Positions 51,410 to 60,571 of a stretch of 64,000 nt of DNA are shown in pieces. A model generated the notes under the pieces. The model ran no database searches. It saw only the letters and a list, made by a program, of their open reading frames with translations, and was not told the origin of the DNA. Origin of the DNA: Mycolicibacterium elephantis DSM 44368 (GTDB lineage Bacteria; Actinomycetota; Actinomycetes; Mycobacteriales; Mycobacteriaceae); NCBI RefSeq assembly GCF_004014805.1, contig NZ_ATDN01000034.1:62001-126000 (forward strand). Reading direction: 5' to 3'. The stretch's first letter is position 1. The number at the start of each line of letters is the position of its first letter. The translations under genes and the position numbers were made by a program.

Positions 51410-52979
51410 GAACGAGCCTCCCCATGTGCAGCACCCGGTCGCCGATCGCGCACACGGCGTCGCGGTGGCCGACGACCAGCACGGTGGCACCCGCGCGGGC
51501 CCGCGCCACGATCGCGTCGAGCACCCGCGCTTCCATGTGGGCGTCGAGGTGCGATGTCGGCTCGTCGAGCAACAGGATCGGGGCAGGCGAACCCAGCACC
51601 CTGGCCAGCCCGAGCCGCTGCCGCTGGCCCAACGACAACCCGACACCCCCGCGGCCCAGCACGGTGTCCAGACCGTCGGGCAGCGTGGCGAGCACCTGGT
51701 CGAAGCCCGCTGCCTGACAGGCACTCTGCATGTCGCGCAACGGCCCGAACAGCTCGAGGTTCTCGCGGACGCTGCCGGGGATCAGCACCGGCCGATGTGG
51801 CAACCACGCCACCTGCCGCCACCAGTCCCGCGGGGCGAGATCGGTGACCTCGACACCGTCGACGAGGACCCGGCCCGGGTGTAACCCGAGGATGGTCTCC
51901 AACAGGCTGCTCTTGCCGACACCGTTCGGTCCGGTGAGCACGGTGACCTTGCCCGGTTCGACGTCCGCGTCCAGCGCGTCGAGGTGGATGGTGGCACCGC
52001 GCGCCGTGACGGTGCGGGTGCCCGCCGCGCGGTGCGGCAGCGTGTCGAGCAGACGAAACGCCTTGTCCGCGGCGGCCTTACCGTCCTGGGCGGCGTGGAA
52101 CTCCACCCCGACGCGGCGCAGCGGCCAGAACACCTCCGGAGCCAGCAGCAGCGCCGTCAGCCCCGCCGTCAACGACATCTCACCGAACACCAGGCGCAAC
52201 CCGATGCCGACCGCGACCAGCGCCACCCCGAGCGTGGCCAGCAGTTCCAGCACGAGCGCCGACAGAAACGCCATCCGAAGCGTGGCCATCGCCGAGCGTC
52301 GGTGTGCTGCACCGAGTTCGGCGATTCGTTGCGCCGAACCGCCGACGCGCCCGAGCGCCCGCAGCGTCGGGATGCCGGCCACCAGGTCGAGCAGCCGCGA
52401 CTGCAGCGTCGTCATCGCGGCCAGGGCCGCCGCCGAACGGTCCTTGGTCAGCAGCCCGATGAGCACCATGAAAATCGGGATGAGCGGCAGCGCGATCAAC
52501 ACGACGACGGCAGACGGCCAGTCGTAGACGGCGATCGTCAACACCGCTGCCGGCGTGAGGATGCCGGCCAGGAACGCCGCGGGCAGATAGGCGGTGAGGA
52601 ACGGGCGCAGGCCGTCGAGGCCGCGGGTGATCACAACGGCCGCCGCATCCCGTTCGGCGGCAAGGCGGCGCGGGGGCAGATCGGTGACAGTGCGTAGCAC
52701 CTGATCGGACAGGTCGGCGATCACCGCGGTGGCGCCGGCTTGGGAGAGACGGCCTTGGCCCCATTGGGCGAGCATCCGAACCAGCCACAGCGACACCAGG
52801 ATTGCCAGTTCGCCGGTCCAGGTCGACAGGTTGCGCGACGCGGGGTCGGTGATCACACCGGCGACGATGCGCGCCAGCACCACCGCCGATGCGATGGTGG
52901 CGGCCGCGATGACGACGCCGCAGGCCACCGACGTGGCCAGGTAACGGCGCATGGCCGCGGACGCGCGCACGAGGTTCAC
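51402..52979 (-). CDS. cydD: Thiol reductant ABC exporter subunit CydD
   Basis: Partner of CydC in the heterodimeric exporter needed for cytochrome bd. The 525-residue protein has six membrane helices, Walker A LTGPNGVGKSS, signature LSLGQRQRLGLAR and Walker B ILLLDEPTSHLD. GTG 52979 is used because it comes 2 bases after the cydB stop and gives family length (about 527 in M. tuberculosis); the frame is open 23 codons further. It overlaps cydC by 8 bases. Confidence 0.95.
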   Translation of the reverse strand: MNLVRASAAMRRYLATSVACGVVIAAATIASAVVLARIVAGVITDPASRNLSTWTGELAILVSLWLVRMLAQWGQGRLSQAGATAVIADLSDQVLRTVTDLPPRRLAAERDAAAVVITRGLDGLRPFLTAYLPAAFLAGILTPAAVLTIAVYDWPSAVVVLIALPLIPIFMVLIGLLTKDRSAAALAAMTTLQSRLLDLVAGIPTLRALGRVGGSAQRIAELGAAHRRSAMATLRMAFLSALVLELLATLGVALVAVGIGLRLVFGEMSLTAGLTALLLAPEVFWPLRRVGVEFHAAQDGKAAADKAFRLLDTLPHRAAGTRTVTARGATIHLDALDADVEPGKVTVLTGPNGVGKSSLLETILGLHPGRVLVDGVEVTDLAPRDWWRQVAWLPHRPVLIPGSVRENLELFGPLRDMQSACQAAGFDQVLATLPDGLDTVLGRGGVGLSLGQRQRLGLARVLGSPAPILLLDEPTSHLDAHMEARVLDAIVARARAGATVLVVGHRDAVCAIGDRVLHMGRLVHA

Positions 52980-52981
52980 GG

Positions 52982-54016
52982 CTACCGCCTCGGCAAGCCG
53001 GCGGGCGGCGGAATGTGGTGGGCCGAGATCCGTTTCCGGAACACCCAATATGTCCAGCCCTGATACAGCAGAACGAGCGGGGCGAACGCGAGCGCCGCCC
53101 AGGACATGATCGTCAGCGTGTACGGGCTCGACGACGCGTTGTAGATCGTCAGGCTCCAGTCCGGGTTCAGCGTGGACGGCATCACGTTCGGGTACAGCGC
53201 ACCGAACAGCAGAACCACCACCGCGGCGACGACGATCGTGGTGTAGGTGAAGGCCCAGCCGTCGCCCGTGCCGCTGACCATGCGGGTGATCGCGGCCAGC
53301 AGGGCCAGCACCGCGAAGGCCAGCACGATCCAGGTCCAGTCCTTACCGTGGGCCAGCTGGGTCCACAGCCCGAAGCCGCCGACCGCCGCCGTGACGGGCA
53401 ACGCGAGGATCGTCGCGAAGCGCAACGCGTCACTGCGCAGTGCGCCATCGGTTTTCAGCGCGATGAACGAGGCACCGTGCAGCAGGAACAGGCCGCAGGT
53501 CGCCAGCCCGCCGAGCAACGTGTAGGCGTTGAACAGGTCGCCGAACGAAAGCTGCAGTTGTTTGTCGGCGTCCACCGGCAGCCCCTGAACCAGCGCCGCG
53601 AACACCACGCCCCACAGGAGCGCGGGCACCCATGAGCCGGCGGCGATGCCGACGTCGGCCCACTTCTGCCAGACCGGATCGTCGATCTTGCCGCGCCACT
53701 CGATCGCGACCACGCGCAGGATCATCGCCAGCAGGATCGCCAGCAGCGGCAGATAGAACCCGGAGAACAAGGTGGCGTACCAGTCCGGAAACGCGGCGAA
53801 CATCGCGCCGCCCGCGGTGATCAGCCACACCTCGTTGCCGTCCCACACCGGGCCGATGGTGTTCAGCGCCGCACGCCGGTGCTGCTCGGGGTCGCCCTTG
53901 GCGGCACGGCCGAACGCCGCCATCAGCATGCCGACGCCGAAGTCGAATCCCTCGAGGACGAAGAAGCCCAGAAACAATCCGGCCATCACGACGAACCACA
54001 GTTCCTGCAGCCACAT
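52982..54016 (-). CDS. cydB: Cytochrome bd ubiquinol/menaquinol oxidase subunit II CydB
   Basis: Second subunit of cytochrome bd oxidase, a terminal oxidase taking electrons from menaquinol to oxygen. The 344-residue protein has about eight membrane helices and the opening ELWFVVMAGLFLGFFVLEGFDFGVGML with the conserved acidic and aromatic residues. It also has GPVWDGNEVWLITAGGAMFAAFP and a C-terminal VLLYQGWTYWVFRKRI. ATG 54016 follows a strong GAGGAGGTG ribosome binding site. The cydA stop is 14 bases upstream. Confidence 0.96.
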   Translation of the reverse strand: MWLQELWFVVMAGLFLGFFVLEGFDFGVGMLMAAFGRAAKGDPEQHRRAALNTIGPVWDGNEVWLITAGGAMFAAFPDWYATLFSGFYLPLLAILLAMILRVVAIEWRGKIDDPVWQKWADVGIAAGSWVPALLWGVVFAALVQGLPVDADKQLQLSFGDLFNAYTLLGGLATCGLFLLHGASFIALKTDGALRSDALRFATILALPVTAAVGGFGLWTQLAHGKDWTWIVLAFAVLALLAAITRMVSGTGDGWAFTYTTIVVAAVVVLLFGALYPNVMPSTLNPDWSLTIYNASSSPYTLTIMSWAALAFAPLVLLYQGWTYWVFRKRISAHHIPPPAGLPRR

Positions 54017-54030
54017 GCGCCGACACCTCC

Positions 54031-55488
54031 TCAGTACGCGAACGACAGCGGCGCCACGTCGTCGTCGGCAGGTGGATGGGGTGGCACCGGTTCGGAGTCG
54101 TGTTCGGTCGGTCCCGCGACGACGTAGCGCCGGATCAGCCAGAACCAGATCACGGCCAGGACCGCGTACACCGCCGTGAACGTGACCAGCGACAGCACCA
54201 CGGTGCCCGCCGCGTGCCCCGAGACGCCTTCGGCGACGGTCAACCGGATCATCGAGTCACCGGTCGGGTTGGGCACCACCACCCAGGGCTGGCGGCCCAT
54301 CTCGGTGAAGATCCAGCCCGCGCTGTTGGCCAGGAACGGGGCCGGCAGTGTCAGCAGCGCGAAGCGGGTGAACCAGGGGGACCGCGGAATTCGGCCACCG
54401 CGGGTGAACCACAGCACGGCCAGCGCGAAAAGCGAAGGGATGGCGAGCAACCCGATCATCACCCGGAACGACCAGTAGGTCACGAACAGGTTGGGGCGGT
54501 AGTCGCCGGGCCCGAACTTCTCCTCGTACTGCTCCTGCAGATCCTTGACGCCTTCCAGGCGCACACCGCTGACCTGGCCCTCGGCGAGAAACGGGAGGAC
54601 ATACGGCATCTCGATGAGGTGAACGACGCTGTCGCAGTTGTTGTGCGTGCCGACCGTGAGGATCGAGAAGCCCGGATCGGTCTGGGTGTGGCACAACGAT
54701 TCCGCGGAGGCCATCTTCATCGGCTGCTGCTCGAACATCAGCTTGCCCTGCACGTCCCCGGTGAACACCAGCCCGACGCTGGACACCAGCACGACCAGGC
54801 AGCCGAGCACCGCGGCGGGCCGGTAGAGGTGCTGCGCGTCGGCCGTCGGTTCCTGCCGGTGGGCCCGCACCATCCACCACGCGCAGACGGCGGCCACGAA
54901 CGTGCCCGCGGTGAGGAAGGCGCCGAACACCGCATGCGCGAACGCGGCGATCGCGGTGTTGTTGGTGAACAGCGCCACGATGCTGGTCAATTCGGCCCGG
55001 CCGGTGTCGGGGTTGACCCGCGCCCCGACGGGATGCTGCATCCACGAGTTGGCGGCGATGATGAAGAACGCCGACATGTTCACTGCGATGGCCACCACCC
55101 AGATACAGGCGAGGTGGACCAACCGGGGGAGTCGACTCCACCCGAAGATCCACAGCCCGATGAACGTGGATTCGAAGAAGAACGCGGCCAGCCCTTCCAT
55201 CGCCAGCGGAGCGCCGAAGACGTCGCCGACAAAGCGGGAGTACTCGCTCCAGTTCATGCCGAACTGGAACTCCTGGACGATCCCGGTGGCCACCCCGAGC
55301 GCGAAGTTGATCAGGAACAGCTTGCCGAAGAACCGGGTCAGCCGATACCACGCCGGGTTGTCGGTCACCAGCCATGCGGTCTGCATGACGGCGATCAGCG
55401 GCGCCAACCCGATCGTCAGCGGGACGAAGATGAAGTGGTACACGGTGGTGATACCGAACTGCCACCGCGCAACATCGAGCGCGTCCAT
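54031..55488 (-). CDS. cydA: Cytochrome bd ubiquinol/menaquinol oxidase subunit I CydA
   Basis: Haem-carrying subunit I of cytochrome bd. The 485-residue protein has the b595/d ligand region near the start (RWQFGITTVYHFIFVPLTIG), EFQFGMNWSEYSRFVGD, the second His in AFAHAVFGAFLTAGTF, the Met of KMASAE and the GRQPWVV motif near the end. The Q-loop is of the short type. It carries two cysteines 19 residues apart (SLCHTQ and NNCDS) that correspond to the disulfide seen in the M. tuberculosis enzyme structure. ATG 55488, after AGAAGGG, is preferred to the longer start at 55515. Confidence 0.97.
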   Translation of the reverse strand: MDALDVARWQFGITTVYHFIFVPLTIGLAPLIAVMQTAWLVTDNPAWYRLTRFFGKLFLINFALGVATGIVQEFQFGMNWSEYSRFVGDVFGAPLAMEGLAAFFFESTFIGLWIFGWSRLPRLVHLACIWVVAIAVNMSAFFIIAANSWMQHPVGARVNPDTGRAELTSIVALFTNNTAIAAFAHAVFGAFLTAGTFVAAVCAWWMVRAHRQEPTADAQHLYRPAAVLGCLVVLVSSVGLVFTGDVQGKLMFEQQPMKMASAESLCHTQTDPGFSILTVGTHNNCDSVVHLIEMPYVLPFLAEGQVSGVRLEGVKDLQEQYEEKFGPGDYRPNLFVTYWSFRVMIGLLAIPSLFALAVLWFTRGGRIPRSPWFTRFALLTLPAPFLANSAGWIFTEMGRQPWVVVPNPTGDSMIRLTVAEGVSGHAAGTVVLSLVTFTAVYAVLAVIWFWLIRRYVVAGPTEHDSEPVPPHPPADDDVAPLSFAY

Positions 55489-55552
55489 CTGCCCTTCTTC
55501 CCCGTGGCTGTGCAACCAGCCTACGACAAGGCGTAGTAGACGTCAGTGTGCG

Positions 55553-56164
55553 TTAGCTCACCGGCGCTTCGGTGCCGGGCGTCTCGGGCGCGGCCGGCGG
55601 ATTCTCGATTCCGAGGTCCTTGGACGCCTTACGGATGCCGAACGCGGACACCACCTCGAACACGCCGACGACGACCAGTGCGATGCCGGAGACCCACACG
55701 AGGATCGCGAGCGACTCGAACGGCAACGCCAGCATGACGACACCGGCGATCAGGCTGATGACGCCGACGATGATCTCCCAGGCGCGGCCGGGCAAGGTGG
55801 GATCGCTGATCGCCGACACCGCGGTGGCCACACCGCGGAAGATGAACCCGACCCCGATCCAGATCGCCAGCAGCAGGATCGACTCCTGCAGACTTCGGAA
55901 ACACAGCACGGCCAGGATCAGCGCGGCGGCGCCACTGATGAACAGAAGCACCCGCCCGCCCGCCGACACGTGCAGGCTGAACGCGAACACCACCTGCGCG
56001 ATGCCGGCGATCAACAGATAGGCGCCGAAGAAGATCGCCAAGACGATGATCGTGATGCCGGGCCAGGCGAGCACCAGAACCCCGAGGATGAAGGCGAGCA
56101 CGCCCGACAGCAACGTGGCTTTCCAGAGATGCTGCAACAGGTTGGGTGGTGCGGGACTTTCCAT
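55553..56164 (-). CDS. HdeD family acid-resistance-type membrane protein
   Basis: A 203-residue protein with six evenly spaced hydrophobic segments forming two DUF308 repeats (LLSGVLAFILGVLVLAWPGI and later IIVGVISLIAGVVMLALPF share the G-x-x-x-L-x-x-P pattern), and a Pro-rich acidic tail. HdeD-like proteins are stress-linked membrane proteins, but the role in mycobacteria is unknown. ATG 56164 is preferred to 56218. It lies 64 bases upstream of cydA on the same strand, so read-through into cydA is possible. Confidence 0.88.
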   Translation of the reverse strand: MESPAPPNLLQHLWKATLLSGVLAFILGVLVLAWPGITIIVLAIFFGAYLLIAGIAQVVFAFSLHVSAGGRVLLFISGAAALILAVLCFRSLQESILLLAIWIGVGFIFRGVATAVSAISDPTLPGRAWEIIVGVISLIAGVVMLALPFESLAILVWVSGIALVVVGVFEVVSAFGIRKASKDLGIENPPAAPETPGTEAPVS

Positions 56165-56387
56165 GCGCGAAGTGTGGCACAAAGCAGCATCGAAAGCCCT
56201 GATTTCGCCGGTCGCCACGCCACGAATTGACGTGTGCGCAAATCATTGGGGTGACCACCCGCAAAGCAGTCGACGGAGACGCCGAACACCGATTTCGTGT
56301 AACACTGAGCGGATTCGGTACGATGAACCGTCGAACGCATCCGATGAGCACAGTCGCGTACCGCGCTTGAGCAAACAAGGAGTGACG

Positions 56388-56717
56388 ATGACACTTACCG
56401 CCCTGCGCCGAGGCGCCGCCGCATCGATGGCGGCCTTACTCGTGGCGACGGGTGCGGGGATGGCCGTCGCTCCTGCGAACGCCGACGAGAAGGACGATCA
56501 GTTCATCGAATATCTCGACCAGAAGCGGGTGCCGTACACCAACAAGACTGAGGCCATTCGCCTCGCCAAGGACTTCTGTCTCGCGCGGACGCGGCAGAAC
56601 GCGCCCAAGTGGCGCGCGGCCTATCATCTCGCCAACGATCAGGGCTGGACCGAGACCGAAACCGCGCACTTCGCCGAGGCCGCGATTCCGACGTACTGCC
56701 CCAAAGTCTGGAAATAA
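56388..56717 (+). CDS. Secreted DUF732 protein
   Basis: A 109-residue precursor with a signal peptide (positive start RRG, hydrophobic ASMAALLVATGAGMAVA, cleavage after ANA near residue 29) and a small helical DUF732 domain. Two cysteines (KDFC and PTYC) are placed to form a disulfide. DUF732 proteins are abundant in mycobacteria and of unknown function. AAGGAG (56377-56382) is a good ribosome binding site for ATG 56388. The 223-base gap upstream also serves the divergent HdeD gene and holds TACGAT (56319-56324) as a -10 candidate. Confidence 0.88.
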   Translation: MTLTALRRGAAASMAALLVATGAGMAVAPANADEKDDQFIEYLDQKRVPYTNKTEAIRLAKDFCLARTRQNAPKWRAAYHLANDQGWTETETAHFAEAAIPTYCPKVWK

Positions 56718-56819
56718 GCCGCGCGCCCGAGTTCTCCTGCCGCCGACCTGGCTCTCTACTACTGTTCCGTTACCGGTCCTTCGAACCGGTTCCCGCGAGG
56801 CAGAAAGTAGAGGCAAACC

Positions 56820-57737
56820 GTGTCAGGTGCGTGTCAACACCGTCGAGGGAAACTGTGGCGCATCGCCGCGGCGTTTGCTGCGGCAGGCGCTCTCGCGTTG
56901 TCGGGTTGTGCGAGCGACACCGCCACCGACGAAACCGCCAGCCCGACCCCCGCGGCGCCCGCGGAGAAGGTCAACGAGATCGCCAACACCGTGCCCGAGG
57001 CCATCAAGTCGTCCGGGGAGCTGGTGATCGGGGTCAACATTCCCTACCCGCCCAACGAGTTCAAGGATCCCAGCGGCAAGATCGTCGGCTTCGACGTCGA
57101 CCTGATGAATGCGATCGCCGCGACGCTGGGCCTGACACCGGATTACCGGGAGTCGGATTTCGCCAAGATCATCCCGTCGATTCAGGGCGGCACCTACGAC
57201 GTCGGCATGTCGTCGTTCACCGACACCAAGGAGCGCGAGGAGTCGGTCGACTTCGTCACCTACTTCAACGCCGGGATCCTGTGGGCGCAGCGCCCCGGTG
57301 ATCCCATCGACCCGAACAACGCGTGCGGGAAGAAGGTGGCGGTCCAGGCCACCACCACCGAGGAGGTCGAGGAGTTGCCCGCCAAGAGCAAGGCCTGCAC
57401 CGACGCCGGTAAACCACCGATCGAGATCGTGTCGTTCGACGGACAGGACGCGGCGACCAACGCGGTGATTCTGGGCCAGGTGGACGCGATGTCGGCGGAT
57501 TCACCCGTCACCTCCTACGCCATCAAGCAGAGCAACGGGAAACTCGAGCCGGCCGGTGAGATCTTCGACTCAGCGCCGTACGGCTGGCCGGTACAGAAGG
57601 GTTCCCCGCTGGCGCAGTCCCTTCAGATGGCGCTCCAGCATCTGATCGAGACGGGCACGTATGAGCAGATCGCCAAGAACTGGGGCGTCGAGAACGGAAT
57701 GATCGACAAGCCGGTCATCAACGGCGCCATCAACTGA
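56820..57737 (+). CDS. Lipoprotein, polar amino acid (glutamate/glutamine type) ABC transporter substrate-binding protein
   Basis: A 305-residue family 3 solute-binding protein. The signal ends in the lipobox LSGC with the lipidated cysteine at C30, which Lgt would modify. The mature domain has ELVIGVNIPYPPNEFKDPSGKIVGFDVDLMNAIA, the classical ligand-binding opening, and MSSFTDTKEREESVDFVTYF. The final KNWGVENGMI is typical. Ligand is probably a polar amino acid; the exact one is not predictable. AGAGG lies before the GTG. It is the first gene of a five-gene operon with permease, ATPase, kinase and regulator. Confidence 0.92.
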   Translation: MSGACQHRRGKLWRIAAAFAAAGALALSGCASDTATDETASPTPAAPAEKVNEIANTVPEAIKSSGELVIGVNIPYPPNEFKDPSGKIVGFDVDLMNAIAATLGLTPDYRESDFAKIIPSIQGGTYDVGMSSFTDTKEREESVDFVTYFNAGILWAQRPGDPIDPNNACGKKVAVQATTTEEVEELPAKSKACTDAGKPPIEIVSFDGQDAATNAVILGQVDAMSADSPVTSYAIKQSNGKLEPAGEIFDSAPYGWPVQKGSPLAQSLQMALQHLIETGTYEQIAKNWGVENGMIDKPVINGAIN

Positions 57738-57747
57738 GGATCGCGTC

Positions 57748-58680
57748 ATGACGCACGTCGACACGCCGCCAACCGACAGCCCGGCCGCAATCGACGCGGT
57801 CCCGCTTCGTCACCCGTGGCGTTGGTTCGCGGCGGTCGTCATCGTCTTCCTGGTCGGTCTGTTCCTCTACGGCGCGGCGACCAACGAGGCCTACCGCTGG
57901 TCGACGTACTGGGAGTACCTGTTCAACGAGCGGGTCCTCAAGGTCGGCGTGGCCAACACGCTGCAGTTGACCGTCTATTCGATGGTGCTCGCGATCGCGC
58001 TGGGCGTCGTGCTCGCGGTGATGCGGTTGTCCCCGAACCCCGTGCTGAAAGCGGTTGCGTGGGTGTACTTGTGGATCTTTCGCGGCACCCCCGTCTACGT
58101 GCAGTTGGTGTTCTGGGGACTGATTCCGACCATCTACCAGAACGTCCGGCTGGGAGTCCCGTTCGGCCCGGCGCTGTTCGAGCTCGACCTGCAGAGCCTG
58201 TCCATCCCGTTCCTGCTGGCCATTCTCGGGCTCGCGCTCAACGAAGCCGCCTACATGGCCGAAATCATCCGGGCCGGAATCAGTTCCGTGCCCGAGGGGC
58301 AGGCAGAGGCGTCGACGGCGCTGGGCATGTCGTGGGGTATGACGATGCGCCGCACCGTGCTACCACAGGCCATGCGGGTCATCATCCCGCCGACCGGCAA
58401 CGAGGTCATCAGCATGCTGAAGACCACGTCGCTTGTCACCGCGGTGCCGTTCACCCTGGACCTCTACGGCATCACCTCCCGCGAGATCGCCGCGCGCACT
58501 TTCGAACCCGTTCCGCTGCTGCTGGTGGCCGCGACCTGGTACCTGGTGATCACCAGCGTGCTCATGGTCGGTCAGTACTACCTCGAGCGGTATTTCTCCA
58601 GGGGCGCGTCGCGCAAGCTGACGACCAAACAACTCGAAGCACTGGCCAGGGCGCAGACCGCGGGCGAGGCGCATCCATGA
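57748..58680 (+). CDS. Polar amino acid ABC transporter permease
   Basis: A 310-residue HisM/GlnP-type permease. A single N-terminal helix (about residues 28-46) is followed by an extracytoplasmic stretch and about five further helices. The EAA loop that contacts the ATPase is SVPEGQAEASTALGMSWG (near residues 182-199), followed by LPQAMRVIIPPTGNE. It begins 10 bases after the binding-protein stop, and its TGA overlaps the ATPase ATG. Confidence 0.94.
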   Translation: MTHVDTPPTDSPAAIDAVPLRHPWRWFAAVVIVFLVGLFLYGAATNEAYRWSTYWEYLFNERVLKVGVANTLQLTVYSMVLAIALGVVLAVMRLSPNPVLKAVAWVYLWIFRGTPVYVQLVFWGLIPTIYQNVRLGVPFGPALFELDLQSLSIPFLLAILGLALNEAAYMAEIIRAGISSVPEGQAEASTALGMSWGMTMRRTVLPQAMRVIIPPTGNEVISMLKTTSLVTAVPFTLDLYGITSREIAARTFEPVPLLLVAATWYLVITSVLMVGQYYLERYFSRGASRKLTTKQLEALARAQTAGEAHP

Positions 58681-59438
58681 CGCCGATGGTCAAGGCCGAG
58701 CAGGTTTGCAAGAACTTCGGCGCCCTTCAGGTCCTCAAGGGCATCACCCTGGAGGTCGGCAGGGGCGAGGTGCTGTGCATGGTGGGGCCGTCGGGGTCGG
58801 GCAAGTCTACGTTTCTGAGGTGCATCAACCATCTCGAGCAGGTGAACGCCGGCCGCCTCTACGTCGACGGCGAACTGATCGGCTACCGCGAGCGCGGCAA
58901 CAAACTGCACGAGATGGCCCCGCGAGACGCCGCCAAACAACGGCGCGATATCGGGATGGTGTTCCAGCACTTCAACCTCTTCCCGCACCGCACCGCGCTG
59001 GAGAACGTCATCGAGGCGCCGATCCACGTCAAACGGGTCAAGAAGGCCGACGCGATCGCTCGGGCAAGGGATCTGCTCGAACAGGTCGGCCTGTCGGCGA
59101 AGGCCGACGCCTATCCCGCGCAACTCTCCGGCGGCCAGCAGCAGCGGGTTGCGATCGCCAGGGCGCTGGCGATGAACCCCAAGCTGATGTTGTTCGACGA
59201 ACCGACCTCCGCCCTTGACCCCGAGCTGGTGGGCGAGGTGCTCGGCGTGATGAAACGCCTTGCCGCCGAAGGGATGACGATGGTCGTGGTGACCCACGAG
59301 ATGGGCTTCGCGCGCGAGGTCGCCAACCAGCTGGTGTTCATGGACGGCGGCGTCGTGGTGGAGAGCGGGCCACCCCGAGAGGTGCTCGCCAACCCGCAAC
59401 ACGAACGCACGAAGGCGTTTCTGTCCAAGGTGCTGTGA
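58677..59438 (+). CDS. Polar amino acid ABC transporter ATP-binding protein
   Basis: A 253-residue GlnQ-type ATPase with Walker A GPSGSGKST, Q-loop VFQHFNLFPH, signature LSGGQQQRVAIARAL, Walker B LMLFDEPTSALDPE and the switch histidine in VVTHEMGFA. ATG 58677 overlaps the permease stop. Its TGA overlaps the GTG of the histidine kinase gene, tying transport and signalling genes together at the translation level. Confidence 0.95.
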   Translation: MTPMVKAEQVCKNFGALQVLKGITLEVGRGEVLCMVGPSGSGKSTFLRCINHLEQVNAGRLYVDGELIGYRERGNKLHEMAPRDAAKQRRDIGMVFQHFNLFPHRTALENVIEAPIHVKRVKKADAIARARDLLEQVGLSAKADAYPAQLSGGQQQRVAIARALAMNPKLMLFDEPTSALDPELVGEVLGVMKRLAAEGMTMVVVTHEMGFAREVANQLVFMDGGVVVESGPPREVLANPQHERTKAFLSKVL

Positions 59439-60571
59439 ACACCATGCCGGAATCCGCGCCCGACCCGGCCACGCCATTGTGGCGCGCCGCCCAGGTGTTC
59501 CGGCTGCTGAGTTGCGTTTACGCGCTGGGCTTTCAGATCGCCGTCAACCCGGCGCTGGACCGGCCCGCGATCGGGTGGCTGCTGTTCGGCGTGCTGATCG
59601 CCTGGAGCGCGGCCTGCGCGGTCGCCTACTTGAGCGGCTTCGGCCGCCGCCGTTCCTGGGTGCTGGCCGAGATCGTCGTGGTGCTGGCGTTGATTCTGTC
59701 CACCGAACTGGTGGCCTCCGACCAGTGGGCGTTGGAGAACCAGTCATTGCCGACGACCCTGTGGGCCACCAACGCCACGATCTCGGCGGCCATCCTGATG
59801 GGTCCGATCGCCGGAATGCTCACCGGGGTGGCCGTGATGATCGCCGGCACGGTGGTGAAGGGCGTGGTCAACTACGATCTGGTCGGCAACGCGACCATCG
59901 TCATCGAACTCGCGGTCGGTCTCGCGGTCGGGATGGCCGCCCAGACCGCGCGCCGCGCGCACGCCGAGCTGGATCAGGCGGCCCGGCTGGCGGCAGCCCA
60001 GCAGGAGCGGGAGCGGTTGTCGCGCGAAGTGCACGACGGCGCGATCCAGGTGCTGGCGCTCGTGTCCCGGCGTGGCCGCGAGATCGGCGGCGCCACCGCG
60101 GAATTGGCGGAGATGGCCGGTGAGCAGGAGCGGGCGTTGCGGCGGTTGGTCAGTTCGGCCGATGCCGAACCGCGGGTGGGTCAGATGACCGACATCGGTG
60201 CGCTGCTGCGAACGCAGGCCTCCGACCGGGTGTCGGTGAGCCTGCCGGCCGAGCCGGTGCTGCTCGACGCGCACACGGCGAGCGAACTGTACGCGGCGGC
60301 GACCAACGCGCTGGACAACGTCACCGCCCACGCCGGACCGGGTGCCCACACCTTCGTGTTGCTCGAAGATCTGGGTGATGCGGTCACCGTCAGCGTGCGC
60401 GACGACGGCGTCGGCATTCCCGACGGCAGGCTGGCCGAGGCGGTCAACGAAGGACGCGTGGGCATCGCCAAATCGATTGTGGGACGCATGAACTGGTTGG
60501 GCGGCAGCGCGAAGCTCACCACCGGGGCGGAAAGCGGGACGGAATGGGAACTGACGGTACCCCGACGGTGA
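59435..60571 (+). CDS. Membrane histidine kinase, MacS/DUF5931 type
   Basis: A 378-residue sensor kinase. About five or six membrane helices (residues 20-170) form the DUF5931-like sensor, with no large extracytoplasmic domain. Then come a coiled segment (LDQAARLAAAQQERERLSRE), the HisKA_3 phosphoacceptor in REVHDGAIQVL (H200) and an HATPase domain with N-box TNALDNVTAHAG and G-boxes VRDDGVGIPDG and EGRVGIAKSI. It is a NarL-type kinase that should phosphorylate the next gene's product. The GTG overlaps the transporter ATPase stop (GTGA). Confidence 0.9.
   Translation: MNTMPESAPDPATPLWRAAQVFRLLSCVYALGFQIAVNPALDRPAIGWLLFGVLIAWSAACAVAYLSGFGRRRSWVLAEIVVVLALILSTELVASDQWALENQSLPTTLWATNATISAAILMGPIAGMLTGVAVMIAGTVVKGVVNYDLVGNATIVIELAVGLAVGMAAQTARRAHAELDQAARLAAAQQERERLSREVHDGAIQVLALVSRRGREIGGATAELAEMAGEQERALRRLVSSADAEPRVGQMTDIGALLRTQASDRVSVSLPAEPVLLDAHTASELYAAATNALDNVTAHAGPGAHTFVLLEDLGDAVTVSVRDDGVGIPDGRLAEAVNEGRVGIAKSIVGRMNWLGGSAKLTTGAESGTEWELTVPRR

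Noticed and set aside
54076..55536. 486-codon plus-strand frame opposite cydA
   Set aside because: Arg/His/Gly-rich shadow frame; cydA is full length and motif-complete.
56773..56793. Two ACCGGT hexamers before the ABC binding-protein gene
   Set aside because: The hexamer is self-palindromic and common in GC-rich DNA; no link to a promoter could be shown.
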